Assembly (NCBI GenBank): GCA_024138025.1
Contig: JAMXBD010001362.1
Span: 310,001 to 374,000 of the forward strand
DNA from: Combretum micranthum
Lineage: Eukaryota > Streptophyta > Magnoliopsida > Myrtales > Combretaceae
Reading direction: 5' to 3'
DNA: 64,000 nucleotides
Of the stretch, positions 36,780-48,430 are shown piece by piece. Position 1 is the stretch's first letter. Each line of letters opens with the position of its first letter. Under the pieces are notes generated by a model. That model did not search any database. It saw nothing but the letters and a program-made list of their open reading frames with translations, and had not been told where the DNA came from. The position numbers were made by a program, and so were the translations under genes.

Positions 36780-36791
36780 TGGTATCAGAGC
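36780..36791 (+). other. Primer binding site (initiator tRNA-Met type)
   Basis: TGGTATCAGAGC immediately after the LTR. Confidence 0.9.
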
Positions 36792-36865
36792 ATGGCGATA
36801 CTGGTATGATCTATACAATTTTCTTCCTATTACTTTGATTGATTGAGTTTTACTTCAGATTTGAA

Positions 36866-38050
36866 GATGAGTACTCAAATTAGGGATTCGAACACACAAT
36901 TAGGTATTTAGATCCACTTATTTGTCCGGATCTGATCTTCTTAATATGAAATTAGGAAATATTAGTTTCAATGGTGTTAATTTTCTGTCTTGGAGTTGAT
37001 CTGTGCGGATGGCTTTGGGTGCTAAGATGAAGTTAGGGTTTATAGATGGATTGGTTTCTAAACCAGATGAAGGCACTAATGAGTTTCTTAGATGGACTAA
37101 TTGTGATTTCATGATTCGTTGCTGGATTCTTAATACGATGAAAGATGAATTTGCTCAATCTTTTCTTTATGTTGAATCTGCTCAAGAACTGTGGAAGGAT
37201 ATTTGCGAACAATTTGGTCAGACAAATGGACCAATGATTTTTCAGATACAACATGAGATTACCAATCTAAGACAAGGAAGTTTGTCTGTTACTGCTTATT
37301 ACAATAAATTGAAGTCTTTTTGGGATGAACTTCAGGCTTAAATCCTTATCCGAAGTGTGAATGTGGTAGGCTGAATTACTGTACTTGTACCTTGAAAGAC
37401 CGTTACAAGATTTTGAAAGTCAAAATAAACTCATGCAGTTTTTGATGGATTATCTGATGAATATGAAGTTGTTAGAAATCAAGTTTTGGCTTCAGATCCA
37501 TTGCCTAGTGTAAACAGAGCCTTTTACCTAGTTTCACAAGTAGAAAGACAAAGGATTATTACTAGTTCGTTTGGAACTAATTCTGAAATGGTAGCTTTTA
37601 ATGTTAGTCGTGGCTCTTCAAAACCTATGAATTCAGGAAAGAAAGAATTCAGGAAACCAAAACTATATTGTCAACATTGCAAAGCAGATGGACACACTAT
37701 AGAGACATGCTTTGAGTTGATTGGTTATCCTGAATGGTACAAAGGAAGACGAAGTAAAATGCCAAATAGGAAGATGGCTGCTCAGATCAGTACAAATGCT
37801 TCTGTTGGATATTCAACTCCTTTTGAGCATTGTGAATCTGATTCTGTTTCAGATGGAAATTCTCCTTCATCATATGGATATATGAATTCCCAAATGATAC
37901 AGAATGTATGCCAAGAAGTTATGAAGATGATGAAAGCTTCTTCAAGCACACAAAACGCGAAGGGTGCTGTGAATTTCGCGTCTACATCTCATTTTTCAGG
38001 TCTGCTTCCTTCCCATACTTGTTTGAGTGTTTTAGATAATAATAAGAGTC
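36866..38050 (+). pseudogene. gag of the truncated copia element
   Basis: N-terminal gag domain: FNGVNFLSWS-stop-SVRMALGAKMKLGFID around 36967-37050. The UBN2 core follows in the open frame 37003-37341 (CWILNTMKDEFAQSF, ESAQELWKDICEQFG, YYNKLKSFWDEL). A cysteine-rich segment (CECGRLNYCTC) appears in a shifted frame near 37357-37390. The frame 37486-38229 then carries the zinc knuckle CQHCKADGHTIETC (CX2CX4HX4C, intact). Defects seen: TGA near 36987, a shift just after 37338, another near 37440, and a shift near 38045 before the protease. Only a few lesions are needed to explain the loss, so it decayed later than the other copia copy. Confidence 0.85.
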
Positions 38051-38054
38051 TTGT

Positions 38055-38717
38055 ATTGTTGATACAGGTGCAACCGATCACATCACCCCTTTTGAATCTA
38101 TTCTTTTTGATAAACACCTTTTACAAACACCTATTTCTATTCATTTACCAAATGGACAAATCACACACATTACTCATGCTGGATCCATCCAAATTAATTC
38201 CTATCTCATTCTTTCACCTGTTCTATTAGTTCCTGACTTTAAGCATAACTTACTTTCAGTAAGTAGTCTTTTGAAATCAAAATGTCTTGATGTTCATGTC
38301 AGTAACAAGCAGTGTGTTTTTCAGGACCAGAAATCTGATTCTGTTCTGGCCATTGCGACACTAATAGGAGGATTATATGTGTTGCAAGCCGATAACCACA
38401 GGAGTCCGGTTGCTTCTGAGCTTTATTCTCCTGAATTTCATTTTCCTATTAAGAGTTCTGCAGCTTCTGTTTCCCAATGTAATAATGCTGCAATAGGCCT
38501 TGAGTTGTTTCATTCTCGATTAGGACATACTTCTATGTCTAAATTGATTCATCTTGAATATTGTAAACACTTACCACATAAGAACTTTCTTTGTAATACT
38601 TGCCAATTGGCTAAAATTCATCGTCTACCTTTTCCCTTAAGTGAGCATGTATCATCTTTTGTTTTTGAATTGTTACGTAGTCTTATTTATCCATTTAACT
38701 TGCACCTATTAACATGA
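38055..38717 (+). pseudogene. copia protease and GAG-pre-integrase fragment
   Basis: A single open frame starts with the protease active site IVDTGATDHITPF (DTGA intact), then LPNGQITHITHAG, LVPDFKHNLLSVS and the pre-integrase region with HSRLGHTSMSKL and CNTCQLAK (zinc-binding H and C residues). It stays open to 38717, but recognisable homology ends near 38690 after FELLR, where the element is truncated. The gag frame upstream is offset by about two bases. Confidence 0.85.
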
Positions 38718-38810
38718 AAATTAAAATTAACCTACTGTAGTTTCCTCTTGAAGTTCGTAGGACGAGACATGTACATTTGATTTCTGTTAAAATTACTCTA
38801 AAACCGAGAC

Positions 38811-38840
38811 ACACACACACACGCACGCACAACCACACGC
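38811..38840. repeat. CA/CG simple repeat
   Basis: An ACACAC...GCACGCAC run just beyond the truncated copia end. Confidence 0.85.
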
Positions 38841-39940
38841 ACCGCCATATTTCTAATATTATCTTATTATTTCAATTATATAATTGTTGTATTTTAGATT
38901 CATATCATCATCAAATTTAAACATCATCCTCGTGCATATACGTAGATAAGCCAAGCACATGTTCACATATATATATATATATATTTATTATTTTAACTTT
39001 TTTTTTCTTTTACTAATCAAATCACAATTACTTAAATTATATCTAGTTAAAATATAAATTAAGATTGAAAAAAACTCTATTTAACCTAGACAAGAATTTA
39101 GGTATAAAATTATAAATTAAAATTTATTTTGTCAATTCCATTACTTAATGAATTATTTTGAATGTAAGTAATTTTAAGTCTACATATGTTCATCTATCTT
39201 GAATTGATTTTTCCTTGTAAATTCAGCTGTAGAAAACATAGTTGTTAAATTAGTTGATATAACATAGATTTTGTAATGACTTTTATTTTCTTCTACATAG
39301 GCCGAAGCTTTCATGCTTACATATATATGTGTATTTATTTTATTTTATAAAAAACACACATATATATATATATTATAACATTTAATATTCTAACTCTATT
39401 ATAATAAAAAATTACCTTTACTTGATGTATTTTGCCTTACTCCCAAAATTACTTCCACCTCTAGGGAAAAATTGAAAATTTATGGCTTAATTATTTTAAA
39501 AATTTTATGATAATTAACAGTATAAGAAGAGTGTATTTTCCTCGACTTAGTTTGGTATGAATTTGATAAATTTTTCCAGCTTTTTCCAAAGGGTTCACGG
39601 CTAGAAAATAATACGGAGGTGCTATTTGTGATTGTATTAGGTGGGGATCTAGAATTATAACCGAGAAGAAAGTAGTAAAAAAAAAAAAAATGTATTGAGG
39701 TTGATGACCTGTTAAATTTACATGGGTTAAACTTGATTGTTTGTTCACTAATGCAAACACGATGGGGATTTAATGGTCTCGGAGAGAAAGAAATCAAGGA
39801 GGAGAAAACAAAACAGAGTATTATTAGCTACTTTTCTAACTTAGGGAGAAGTTAGATGCTTTTATATATATTTAAGAAGGAATAATTGTCACCTGGACAA
39901 TTGAGAAAAGCTCACTCCACACGTTACTCTTTAGAGAAGG
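38841..39940. other. Unassigned AT-rich DNA
   Basis: Contains two TA microsatellite patches (38968-38982 and 39358-39372) and two overlapping minus-strand frames (39480-39797) with no recognisable domain. No gene can be supported. Confidence 0.4.
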
Positions 39941-42900
39941 TGTAAATCCGAAAATTTTTACACTAGTACACGACACTAGAATGGAAAAATATGAATTAGT
40001 TAGCAAACCTAGAACTAAACATAAAACCTTAGAATAGATCTACGTGTTGAACTTAGCTCGTTTATGATTTAAAAGCCTGAATAAAAACTTTTCTGACCTT
40101 AATTGATATCAAAAACGAGATTTCGTATCTTGCGCTAGTAACTCAAGATATATTTAAGGATAGCCAAAAATTTCAAACCCCGAAACTTGTCATACCAGTA
40201 AGAACAGATAGAAACATATAAATATAAAAAATAGATGGTTATTATTGAACTCAACAAAGATAGAACTATGAGTAGTAATGAGCCTATATATAGTTTTAAA
40301 CCCTAAAACAAAGATTCCTAGATAGTATTAAATGCTACTAATAAGATTTTACAGGAGGTATTGCAAACTCAAGATATAAGGATAACTTGGCTAAGATATT
40401 AAGTGTGATAAAGAGTAAATAACCAATTACGTTTATAGTTAGAAAACGATAACCTAAAGATAAACCATTAGGGTTATAAATATACAATAAAAACATAAAT
40501 AGATGTATAACTAATGATCTAAACTCTAAATAAATATTTCGATTATAACATTGTTTTAGTTAGGGTATTCTCAAGTTATTGGAATCTAAAATAAAAATTG
40601 ACCTATTAAGTTTAGAAAACCCTAATCGCGGGAGATAAAATTCTTAAAATAATTAATCTCGTAAACTTTAAACCTAAATATGAACTCAATGACAATCTAG
40701 AAAATTTGTAGAACTCTAAATAAATTTTTGAAGATAAAAGTCTTGAATAATTGTCATAATTATACCTGATTAACTTAATAAATTACCTAAAACTAGGATA
40801 ATTTTTAACTAATGAATATAATAATATTTTTCTTTACAAATTCAGCCAAATTACGGTACAAATTGAGGAGGAAATGTTCTTGAAATTTGCAAGCTGAAAC
40901 ACTCCACAATTTTATCCAAATAACACACTTTCAAGTCAACAAAACACACACACACACCCCAATCAAATGATGCCAACTAAGATGACCTAATTAATGTTGC
41001 AAAACAACTTGCAAAAATAGTGAAAAATGGAGAAAATTTTGGAGCAAATTCTCGGGTGGAAGCCGCCTCCTTCTTCTTCTTTATGTTCTTCTTCTTCTTC
41101 TATAAAAGCTCTTTAATGAACAAGCAAACAAAGTGATTAAAACCTAATATTCTTTAGTCTTAAAACCACTTGAATTTACAACTAAAACAACAACAAAATA
41201 GACCCAAACTCGTTCCATAAACCTAACATACAAGAACAAAAGCAAAACTCCATTAACAAACTTCAAAAGCTTGGAAACAAGAGTTTAAGGTAAGGTTAAA
41301 TTTGTTATTGGCTAGTTTAAGTGTTAAACAATGTTTCTTGCTGTCCTAGGTCCAAAACAAGCTTTGGAGTGGAGTTTAGAACATTCAAATTCGGATAAAA
41401 AAGGCAAAACTTGCAAAAACCTTAGTTGCACCACTTTCTTCCTATAAACTAAGATCATGGACATGGTAGGATGTAATATGTTGTTATGTGTATATATATA
41501 ACATGTATAAACGCTTAGGAACACTGTAGAATTAACTTGGACGTGAAAAGTCATGAAAAACGGGATCAAATCGCGTGAAGAGGATGGAAAACCCAGATGA
41601 GCACGGGGGAAACACAGGCGTGTTTCACCCTATGTATCTCTCTGCATCTATTAATTTTTTTTATAATTTATTTAAACTAAATAATATATTAATTATTACT
41701 ATTATTAATTTTTATTATTGATATTATTATGAGTATTATTATTGTTACTGTTGTTATAGTAATTGTTGGATATTAAGTTGAAGACTAAACTTTTAATAAT
41801 ATATGGTATTTATGCATATTATTAATACTATTACTAATATTATTAAAACTAATTAATAATATTTTAGCTATTATTTAACCTTAATATTCTTGATGTTATG
41901 AAAATTAATATTAATATACTATTGTTTTCACTAAGGTAGTTAATGTTATTGACACTATTACAATTATGTTTATTATTATTATTATTATTGATGTTATCAT
42001 CATTATTACTGTTATCTTTATTATTAAAATAATTATTAGCATTACTAATGTTAGTGTTAGTAATATTGCTAATGATACTATTATTATGCTAATTGTTAAT
42101 ATTAATATCAACTATATTTTTATTATTATATTCTAATGATATATTATCATTATAATCCATAATATTATTATGATATTACTCTTAATGACATGATTACTAT
42201 TATAATTATTATTATTGTGATATGCAATATTATTATTGTTGTCATTGAAATTACCAATGTTTTAATAAAGTTATTATGAAAAATAATATTAGTATTAATA
42301 GTAAATTACTTTATAATTATTATTATTATTAATATTACTAATATCATTATTTATTAATGTTTATATTGGTATACCTTATAAATGTAGCTAAAGTATAATA
42401 ATTGTAAAATACTTATATACATAAGAATGGAAATTTAAATAAGCTAAATTTTTTAATAATGTGATACTTATACATAACAAGAAAATTATACAAAGTATAT
42501 GAAAAGATACACGCGACACTAAACAATAGTAAATAAATACGAGTACTATAATGAGTCAGATAAGAAAAAATAAAAATATTAATAATAATAATTATAAAAA
42601 TATAAGCCTGCTAAATATGAATTTTTTTCAATTACCCGATAGATATATATAAATACCTAACAAGATCAAGACAAGCAAAATGAAAATAAATATTAAATAA
42701 TAATTGATTATCATAGGACCATTAAATGACAAAAATAGTAAAAGAATGAAAACTTAATATCAATATAGGACGCTTAGACACTCATAGGAATTTAATTATA
42801 TAGTTTGTATGATATTGATGAATATATTATTCATCTCAATAGGTGATCATGATATTGGTAAGGATTTTCCTGTTGATTACTACGACTAGTCAATGTGAGT

Positions 42901-44045
42901 AGGTGAGTAACTTAGTCTTATTACATTATGTGTGCTTGTAGCTTAACTGACCTTTAATGAAATATTTTAATCTGAAATTACTGTATGGGTTTATGAAAAT
43001 TGTTTGCTATATGAAATGTTGATTACCAAGTCACTCTAATGATAATGATAATAGAATTATGTATGACTATATTACTTGTATAACATGTTGATTGTCTGTG
43101 TAATGATTGATCACCTTAAACTAAATTAAAACTACTGGTACTATAAAGGAAATTGAACATGCATTGCATGATTTGCATAAAGTAGCATTTGAGTAAGTAG
43201 TAGCCTACTACATGTTAGTATTTTGAATCTCTGATAATGCTTGGTTTATCTAGCCAAGAAAGCCATTAATTAATCGCCAGCTTATCTTTGCTCTGTTGAT
43301 ACCATTGGAACTAAATGGTAAATGAAGGATGGCGCTTGGTATTGCTTGAAATGACTAACACTTAGTGGAGTTTCTAAAGCTAAAACAGGAAATGAGTTTA
43401 AAGACATGATAAATTCAAAGTGATAATGAAAGTGAGTGTTGTTGTTTTCCTAAAGGTTTAGTTACTCCTGGGTAAATAGGTCATAGTATTGTGTTTCGTC
43501 AACCCCGATGAGAGGGCGCAAATCTTCATCCTGCTTATTCTGGATTATCCAGGCTTGTAATTGTACATATGCTTGATTGATGCATTTCATATGATTGTTA
43601 ATAAACTTGTTTGATATGTGATAAGTTCTGATTATTCATTGATTTCGTGGTTTCACTGATACTCTAACAGTCCTTTCAGGTTTACACTTAATTTATCGCT
43701 GGTCACTTCTAGAAGTTTAGCTCCAATAAAAACTTCAAGACCGAAAATTCATGGAAGATTATGGGATAAGTTCTTTTTTTATATTTTAATCTAAGTTAGT
43801 TAGTATTTAAATTATTAGTTATGTGTTTAAAGACTTTTAAAAAGATATTATGGTTTGTAATGCTATATTCAAGCACTAAGATAATTGTTATTTACTAATT
43901 TATGACTTACATGTATTTGTCATTTCTTGTCAAAGCAACTAAAAGATCCTGTTGTTTAAAAATATGTCATTCTCTAAAGGTAAACTAGTGATAGTAATCA
44001 AGTGTAGCTTGTTTACTACTACTAAGGTAGCCTCAGGGCATGACA
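39941..44045 (+). mobile_element. Solo long LTR (copy E), 4105 bp, imperfect TSD
   Basis: TGTAAATCCGAAAATTTTTA...CTCAGGGCATGACA. Flanks GAAGG (39936-39940) and GAAAG (44046-44050) agree in four of five bases. Collinear with copy B: the AACGAGATTTCGTATCTTG block (40108 here, 16468 there), TATA, leader, ATT-rich tract (41650-42360), AGGTGAGTAACTT (42900), CTAACACTTAGTGGAGTTTC (43359), and GATGAGAGGGCGCAAATC (43505). A good TATA box CTATAAAAG is at 41100-41108. A splice-donor-like AAGGTAAGG lies at 41287. No primer site, polypurine tract or coding region. Confidence 0.82.
41100..41108 (+). promoter_or_regulatory. TATA box in long LTR copy E
   Basis: CTATAAAAG follows a TTC-rich tract and precedes an A/C-rich leader ending at AAGGTAAGG (41287). 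It supports the plus orientation of this LTR family. Confidence 0.6.
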
Positions 44046-44518
44046 GAAAGAAACACCATCCTTCTTAAATGCAAAAGGTGATATGTTGGTTTGCTTTGTA
44101 ATGAATTTGGCAATCTCTTAGTAACATCCATGATCATAATGGAGAATTTACATATAAATAAAACTTGTTGAATGTCACATGGAATGAAGAAATTGAAGTG
44201 CTTTACATGCTAGGATAAGGAAAACAAAATAGGATAAGTGTAAGTCAAAGATGACATCATCATCATTTAATGTTTGATGAGATGTAAATTACATCCCATG
44301 TGAGTGATTCTTGAAGTTTCTTCCACTAGTTTTGGTTAAGTTATGGATATTATATGTCCTCGTATAAATTTGATGTGTTTAAATTGAGTTTTAGTTAATT
44401 ATAATGTATATAAGATAATTTCCTCAAAGATTTTTGGGTGATGTTAATGATTATGCGGATGAATTTGTTAATAGATATAAGACAAAGAGTGTTTAATTTA
44501 AGTTTTAGGTCTCTTAAT

Positions 44519-45901
44519 TGGGTAATTACACAAAAGGTATCAATATTTAGGGATAAGTTTATTTGAGGTGTTAATGTTTGGAGTAGTTAAAAAAAGGTAT
44601 CAACGTTTGGTCAAGTGATTCATTTAAAGTATTGTTAACAATTAACTTTTGACGTCGTTAATGGTGTACCATTGGGTAACATGTGCCAGCACAGCATATT
44701 TTTCTTGAATTTTTAATTATTTTAAAACCTGAATCGATAGAAAAATAAAAAAAAAAGGTAAAGAACTTTCACAGCAGATTCAAAATTGAAACTTTTTCAA
44801 AATGCACAAACTTTTTAAAAATGCAAAACGTAATAAATTAAAGTTCCTTAGCAAGACAACAACTAATCAAATTAAACATTAACTCCGTTAAATAATTCCT
44901 AGGATTTTCAACAACAACATGTAGTGGTGCCTTAGGATTTGACAAATTAGCAAAAAAGGTTGAATTTTATTTCCCTCTCCAAATTCAAAACCATACTATA
45001 CTAGTAAAAAAAAAAAAAAAAAGAAGAAGCATTCAAATTACTTTGAAATTCAAACTACTCTACTATTTAACACAAAAATGAACCAGAAGAGAGATAGAGA
45101 TGGAATGAAGGGAAGCTGGAGGCAAAAAGAAAGAGTCAACAAGGCTCTAAAGAGAGAATGAAAGAAATTTTTAGAAAGGAAGATTGAAATAGAGAGAAGT
45201 TAATTTCTTGTTTTGGGTTTGGAGAGAGAATGAAAGAAATTTTTAGAAAGAGAATGATGGAAATAGAGAGAATGTTTAGGTGTATTAGGTAGTTAGTAAT
45301 GAAGAATTAGGACGCGGATATAAAAGCATGACTGGTGGTGTTTATAGAGTGTTATGGGAATCAGTTGGAGGAATTGAGGTTGAGAATGATAGTGTTAGAG
45401 TGAAGTTGAGAGTTTTTTTTTTTTCGACACTTTCTCACTGGTGGTGTTTGCGGAGGAATTGTTGGCATCGCCACTCAACATTTAGGTTTCTTTTTTTTTT
45501 TCATCATTTTCTAGGTTCAAATTGAAATTAAAATTTTTATTCTTTTGAATGATTTGATTTTTTTTTTTTTTGTTATTGTTATGGTTAATTTTTTTTTGAA
45601 AAAATTTTTAGTGGTTTGATTTCATTCTCTTTTTTTTTTAGTTTTTTTTTTCTTTTCCTTTTTTACTTTCCTCAATTTGTCGATTACTCGATTTGCAATT
45701 CACAAAAATATGAAAAATAATTCTACTCCTGACATGTGGCACTTAATAGAACACCATTAATAGCAGTGGTAACAGTCCGCTACTGATGCCTTAAATGATT
45801 CACTTCTCATAATATTGATATTTCTTTTTAAACATTTCAAAAGTTGATACCTCAAATGAACTTACCCCCAAAGTTTGATACTTTTTGTTGTAATTTACCC
45901 A
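44519..45901. mobile_element. Non-autonomous TIR transposon with ~180-bp arms (MULE-like)
   Basis: The left arm from 44519 (TGGGTAATTACACAAAAGGTATC..., AGGGATAAGTTTATTTGAGGT, GATTCATTTAA, GTTAATGGTGT...ACATG) matches the reverse complement of the right arm ending at 45901 (TGGGTAAATTACAACAAAAAGTATC..., GGGGGTAAGTTCATTTGAGGT, GAATCATTTAA, ATTAATGGTGT...CACATG). Arms of this length are typical of Mutator-like elements. The ~1 kb interior has poly-A and poly-T tracts and no transposase. No 9-bp duplication is evident; instead a ~75-bp direct repeat flanks it (44442-44517 and 45904-45977). Confidence 0.8.
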
Positions 45902-46345
45902 TATGTTATGATTACGCAGACAAGTTTGTTAATTGATATAAGACAAGAGTGTTTAATTTAAGTTTTAGGTCTCTTAACTATATACAGTATGGTATTGGGT
46001 TGAAATCTCAAGTTTTATGTATACGTAATTGAGTAATATCAGTGTTTTTAGTTACTCGATTAGAGTTTAGTTACTTAAGAATTAAATTAAGGTTTGAGGC
46101 TATATAGCTTTAAAATATTTTGGTTTTAGCATTTTTTATATTAAAATCTTAGTTTAAGTTTGATCTTTGTAAATTAGACCTAATATAGGATCTTACCGGG
46201 TATATCTCAACCTTAGTGATTTATCTTTAAGCTATTGTTTGTTTGCTAATTGATATACTTCAAAAATCTGACAATTCACTCCTAATTTATTAGTTATTGC
46301 CTTGGAATTATATTCATCGAGATATCACTCGTTTGGTGAATTATA

Positions 46346-46399
46346 ACTCCTTTCCCAGGAGGTCACCCATCTTGGGCATGAGCACGTTTAACTTTTAGT
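46346..46399 (-). ncRNA. 5S rRNA-like relic within a gypsy LTR
   Basis: The minus strand reads GTTAAACGTGCTCATGCCCAAGATGGGTGACCTCCTGGGAAA. This corresponds to the 3' half of plant 5S rRNA (AGTTAAGCGTGCTTGGGC... GATGGGTGACCTCCTGGGAAG), with a deletion in the middle and several substitutions. It is not a functional 5S gene. Comparable 5S-like segments are familiar in LTRs of several plant retrotransposons. Confidence 0.7.
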
Positions 46400-46522
46400 A
46401 TCATGAGAAGTTTCGAGTATTATATTAAAGATATCCCAATGGTTAGAGTTCTATTACCTTATGTGTGTGAAATATATTCTCTAATTACTAGTTTTAAAAT
46501 ATGGAAAAATCCTAGGATTACA

Positions 46523-46538
46523 TCCTGCCCCTTTAAAA
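46523..46538 (-). other. Polypurine tract of the gypsy 3' fragment
   Basis: TTTTAAAGGGGCAGGA on the minus strand immediately precedes the LTR start TGTAATCC. Confidence 0.7.
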
Positions 46539-46544
46539 TAAGTT

Positions 46545-46985
46545 TTGTCCTCAAAGCTTAGAACATACTTGATTTATCACATAGGCATGAGTAATCCCTC
46601 CTGACTTCATCCTTTAGCTCCTATGTGACTTCTTTGGTTTGTGGGTCCCATAAGACTTTGGCATATTTGAGCTCCTTGTTTAAGAGGGGCACCTTGGAAT
46701 CTAGATTTTGCACTAGGTGCTTTTCAACTCAACAACTTTGTATGGATAGGGGAATATACTTCCATAAAATCAATACATGAAATGCACTGTGTATCCTAGC
46801 GAGATTTGATGGTAGTGCCAAATGATATGCCAAATCTTTCACTCTATCCAGTATTTCAAAAGGGTTGATATATTTCGGGCTCAACTTCCCTTGCAATCGT
46901 CCTCAATGTAAAATCTCAATTGGGCTTACTTTGAGATACATAGGATCTCCTGCGTTAAATTCAAGTTCTTTTCTTTTCATATTAG
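46545..46985 (-). pseudogene. Ty3/gypsy integrase C-terminal fragment
   Basis: The minus translation reads FNAGDPMYLKVSPIE, then GKLSPKYINPFEILDRV, LAYHLALPSNLARIHSAFHV, LWKYIPLS and a tail PLLNKELKYAKVLW, DPQTKEVT. These are the GPF/GPY region and tail of a Tekay/Del-type chromovirus integrase. Stops near 46928 (TGA) and in the tail show it is dead. It is placed directly before the polypurine tract. Confidence 0.88.
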
Positions 46986-47099
46986 CCCAACTTTTCTATT
47001 AATCCTAAGCATTTTTTTTTTTCCGGGGGGGGGGGAAGGGGTGTGGTTTCATCTTCTGTTTAATTATTGCCACTTTATCAATTATCTTTACTAACTTAG

Positions 47100-47842
47100 G
47101 TCCTTTGGCTAATGATGCAAGACAACATAAATAAATAAATTAAATTATGAGAACTACATGAAAGGTTATGAAAATTAAATTAACATATTAGGAATCAATA
47201 TGATAAAGATTATTAAGATTCTTACCACAAATATTAAGAATCAGAAGCAACATTATTGATGAAACTTTTTTTTCTTTCTCAATCCCCACATCTGCTTTTA
47301 TTATCTTCTTCACCAAATGGGAAAAATACTTGTTATCTCAGTCTTCTTATTTCGAATATATATCCACTAATCATATATGTTAGGTTTGATAGAACAAATT
47401 AGTACAACTATATATCAATTATATCTATATATATATACACACTAGCTAATTGTGCACCTTTCACTTGATTAAAGAGGTTAATCGAAAGTTTATTAGAGAA
47501 ATAAAGAAGGGATTATGGTAACATAGAAGTTAGTAGTAGTTACATGATTGTTAGTTTCTTCAAAATTTAAAAATTCAGCTTTGTTAACGTTTAAAAAATG
47601 TCTTAATTAAACTAGCAGGTAATTTAAATAAGAGATGATAACGATAGTAAAAATTATTTGTATAGATAGGTTAATTCATAAAAACAAAAGGAAAAGAACT
47701 GTGGAGTTATAAACAAGTGTATTCTCTTTATAATATGTATGTGTGTATGATTAATTGGAATATGCTCACAATAGTAAGACTGAGACAATAGATAATTATC
47801 CACCAGTAGGTTTCTCAAACCTAATTATTCTTGAGGTGATCA
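47100..47842. repeat. Host segmental duplication, copy 1, left part
   Basis: Matches 58600-58970: GCTAATGATG near the start, CTTACCACA...CAAGAATC, TTATTGATGAAA, CCCACATTTGCTTTTAT-type block, and the inverted pair TTGTTATCTCAGTCTTC (47331) / GAAGACTGAGRCAA (47776). It continues at 57002 after the gypsy insertion. No coding gene is evident. Confidence 0.85.
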
Positions 47843-48416
47843 TGTTACGGGGTTAAATCAAATGGAGATGAAGGTTGAAGAAGGCAAAAGAAAATTAGGG
47901 CTTACTCAGGAAGATGATGGGAGTAAACACGAAGTGAAGTGTTTTGAGTTATGTCAGAATGAAAGTGAAGTATTGCTTAATTCAGACAAGGCAATACTTA
48001 AGTTAGATTGAGTGTGTGGGCTGACCTAATTCATGGGCCAGTGGTGGATAATAGCCTAAATAATAAAATGAATAGGCAAGCAGTAGCCATATGATAAATA
48101 TAGTTAATTTCCTTGTAATAAAGCATAGAAAAAGTATATTACAGTATCTAGGTTGTTACAACCAATTTGACGTGGCAAATCTATTGCACAAACCACTGAT
48201 ATTATTATATTTAGGGGAGCTATTACTCTTTCTCTCTCTCTCTCACACACACACATACACACACACACATATATATAATCCAAGTGCAACATAAAACAAA
48301 AATAGTAAAAAAAAAAAAACAAAAATATTCATTGCTCCGAATACTTAAATTCGAATATTTCAAGTTTTTGTTAGGATCTATATTCTGATCCCATCCTTTC
48401 ATGCTTCCTTGTTACA
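47843..48416 (+). repeat. 5' LTR of the chromovirus, 574 bp
   Basis: TGTTACGGGGTT...CTTGTTACA. It aligns with 56468-57001 throughout (AATCAAATGGAGATGAAGGT, GAAGATGATGGGAGTAAACA, GACCTAATTCATGGGCCAGT). It contains a CT/CA/TA compound microsatellite at 48229-48277 that is absent from the 3' LTR, which has a plain TA run instead. Confidence 0.92.
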
Positions 48417-48418
48417 AT

Positions 48419-48430
48419 TGGTATCAGAGC
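48419..48430 (+). other. Primer binding site (initiator tRNA-Met type)
   Basis: TGGTATCAGAGC two bases after the LTR end. Confidence 0.9.

Larger units (their letters stand above)
36580..38690 (+). mobile_element. Ty1/copia element, 3'-truncated after GAG-pre-integrase
   Basis: 5' LTR 36580-36779, primer site 36780-36791, gag 36866-38050, protease and GAG-pre-integrase 38055-38690. Homology stops within the integrase zinc-binding region; catalytic integrase, RT, RNase H and the 3' LTR are absent. A CA/CG-rich simple repeat (38811-38840) and AT-rich DNA follow. The coding parts are comparatively fresh: long stretches are open, with a few point stops and short shifts. Confidence 0.88.
44442..47000 (-). 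mobile_element. Ty3/gypsy 3' end: integrase tail, PPT, 3' LTR
   Basis: On the minus strand: integrase C-terminus (46985-46545), polypurine tract (46538-46523), then an LTR starting TGTAATCCTAGG at 46522. The LTR contains a 5S rRNA-like segment and is interrupted by a TIR transposon (44519-45901). Everything 5' of the integrase tail is missing and the right border (~47000) meets a run of 11 G. The far LTR end is not certain; 44442 is where the duplicated LTR-like block begins. Confidence 0.75.

Noticed and set aside
41911..42111. 66-codon minus-strand frame of almost pure I/L/V/M/T
   Set aside because: It is translated from the ATT trinucleotide-rich tract of LTR copy E.
46346..46399. A functional 5S rRNA gene
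   Set aside because: Only the 3' half is recognisable, the middle is deleted, and it is embedded in a gypsy LTR next to its polypurine tract and integrase.
47025..47035. G11 run as a biological signal
   Set aside because: It is a homopolymer beside a T run at a truncation border; likely slippage or assembly noise. No G-quadruplex repeat pattern.
48104..48322. 72-codon frame across CT/CA repeats
   Set aside because: Microsatellite translation inside the chromovirus 5' LTR.
48419..48430. tRNA gene suggested by the initiator-Met sequence (also at 25910 and 36780)
   Set aside because: Only the 12-base complement of the tRNA 3' end is present, each directly inside an LTR, so these are primer binding sites.
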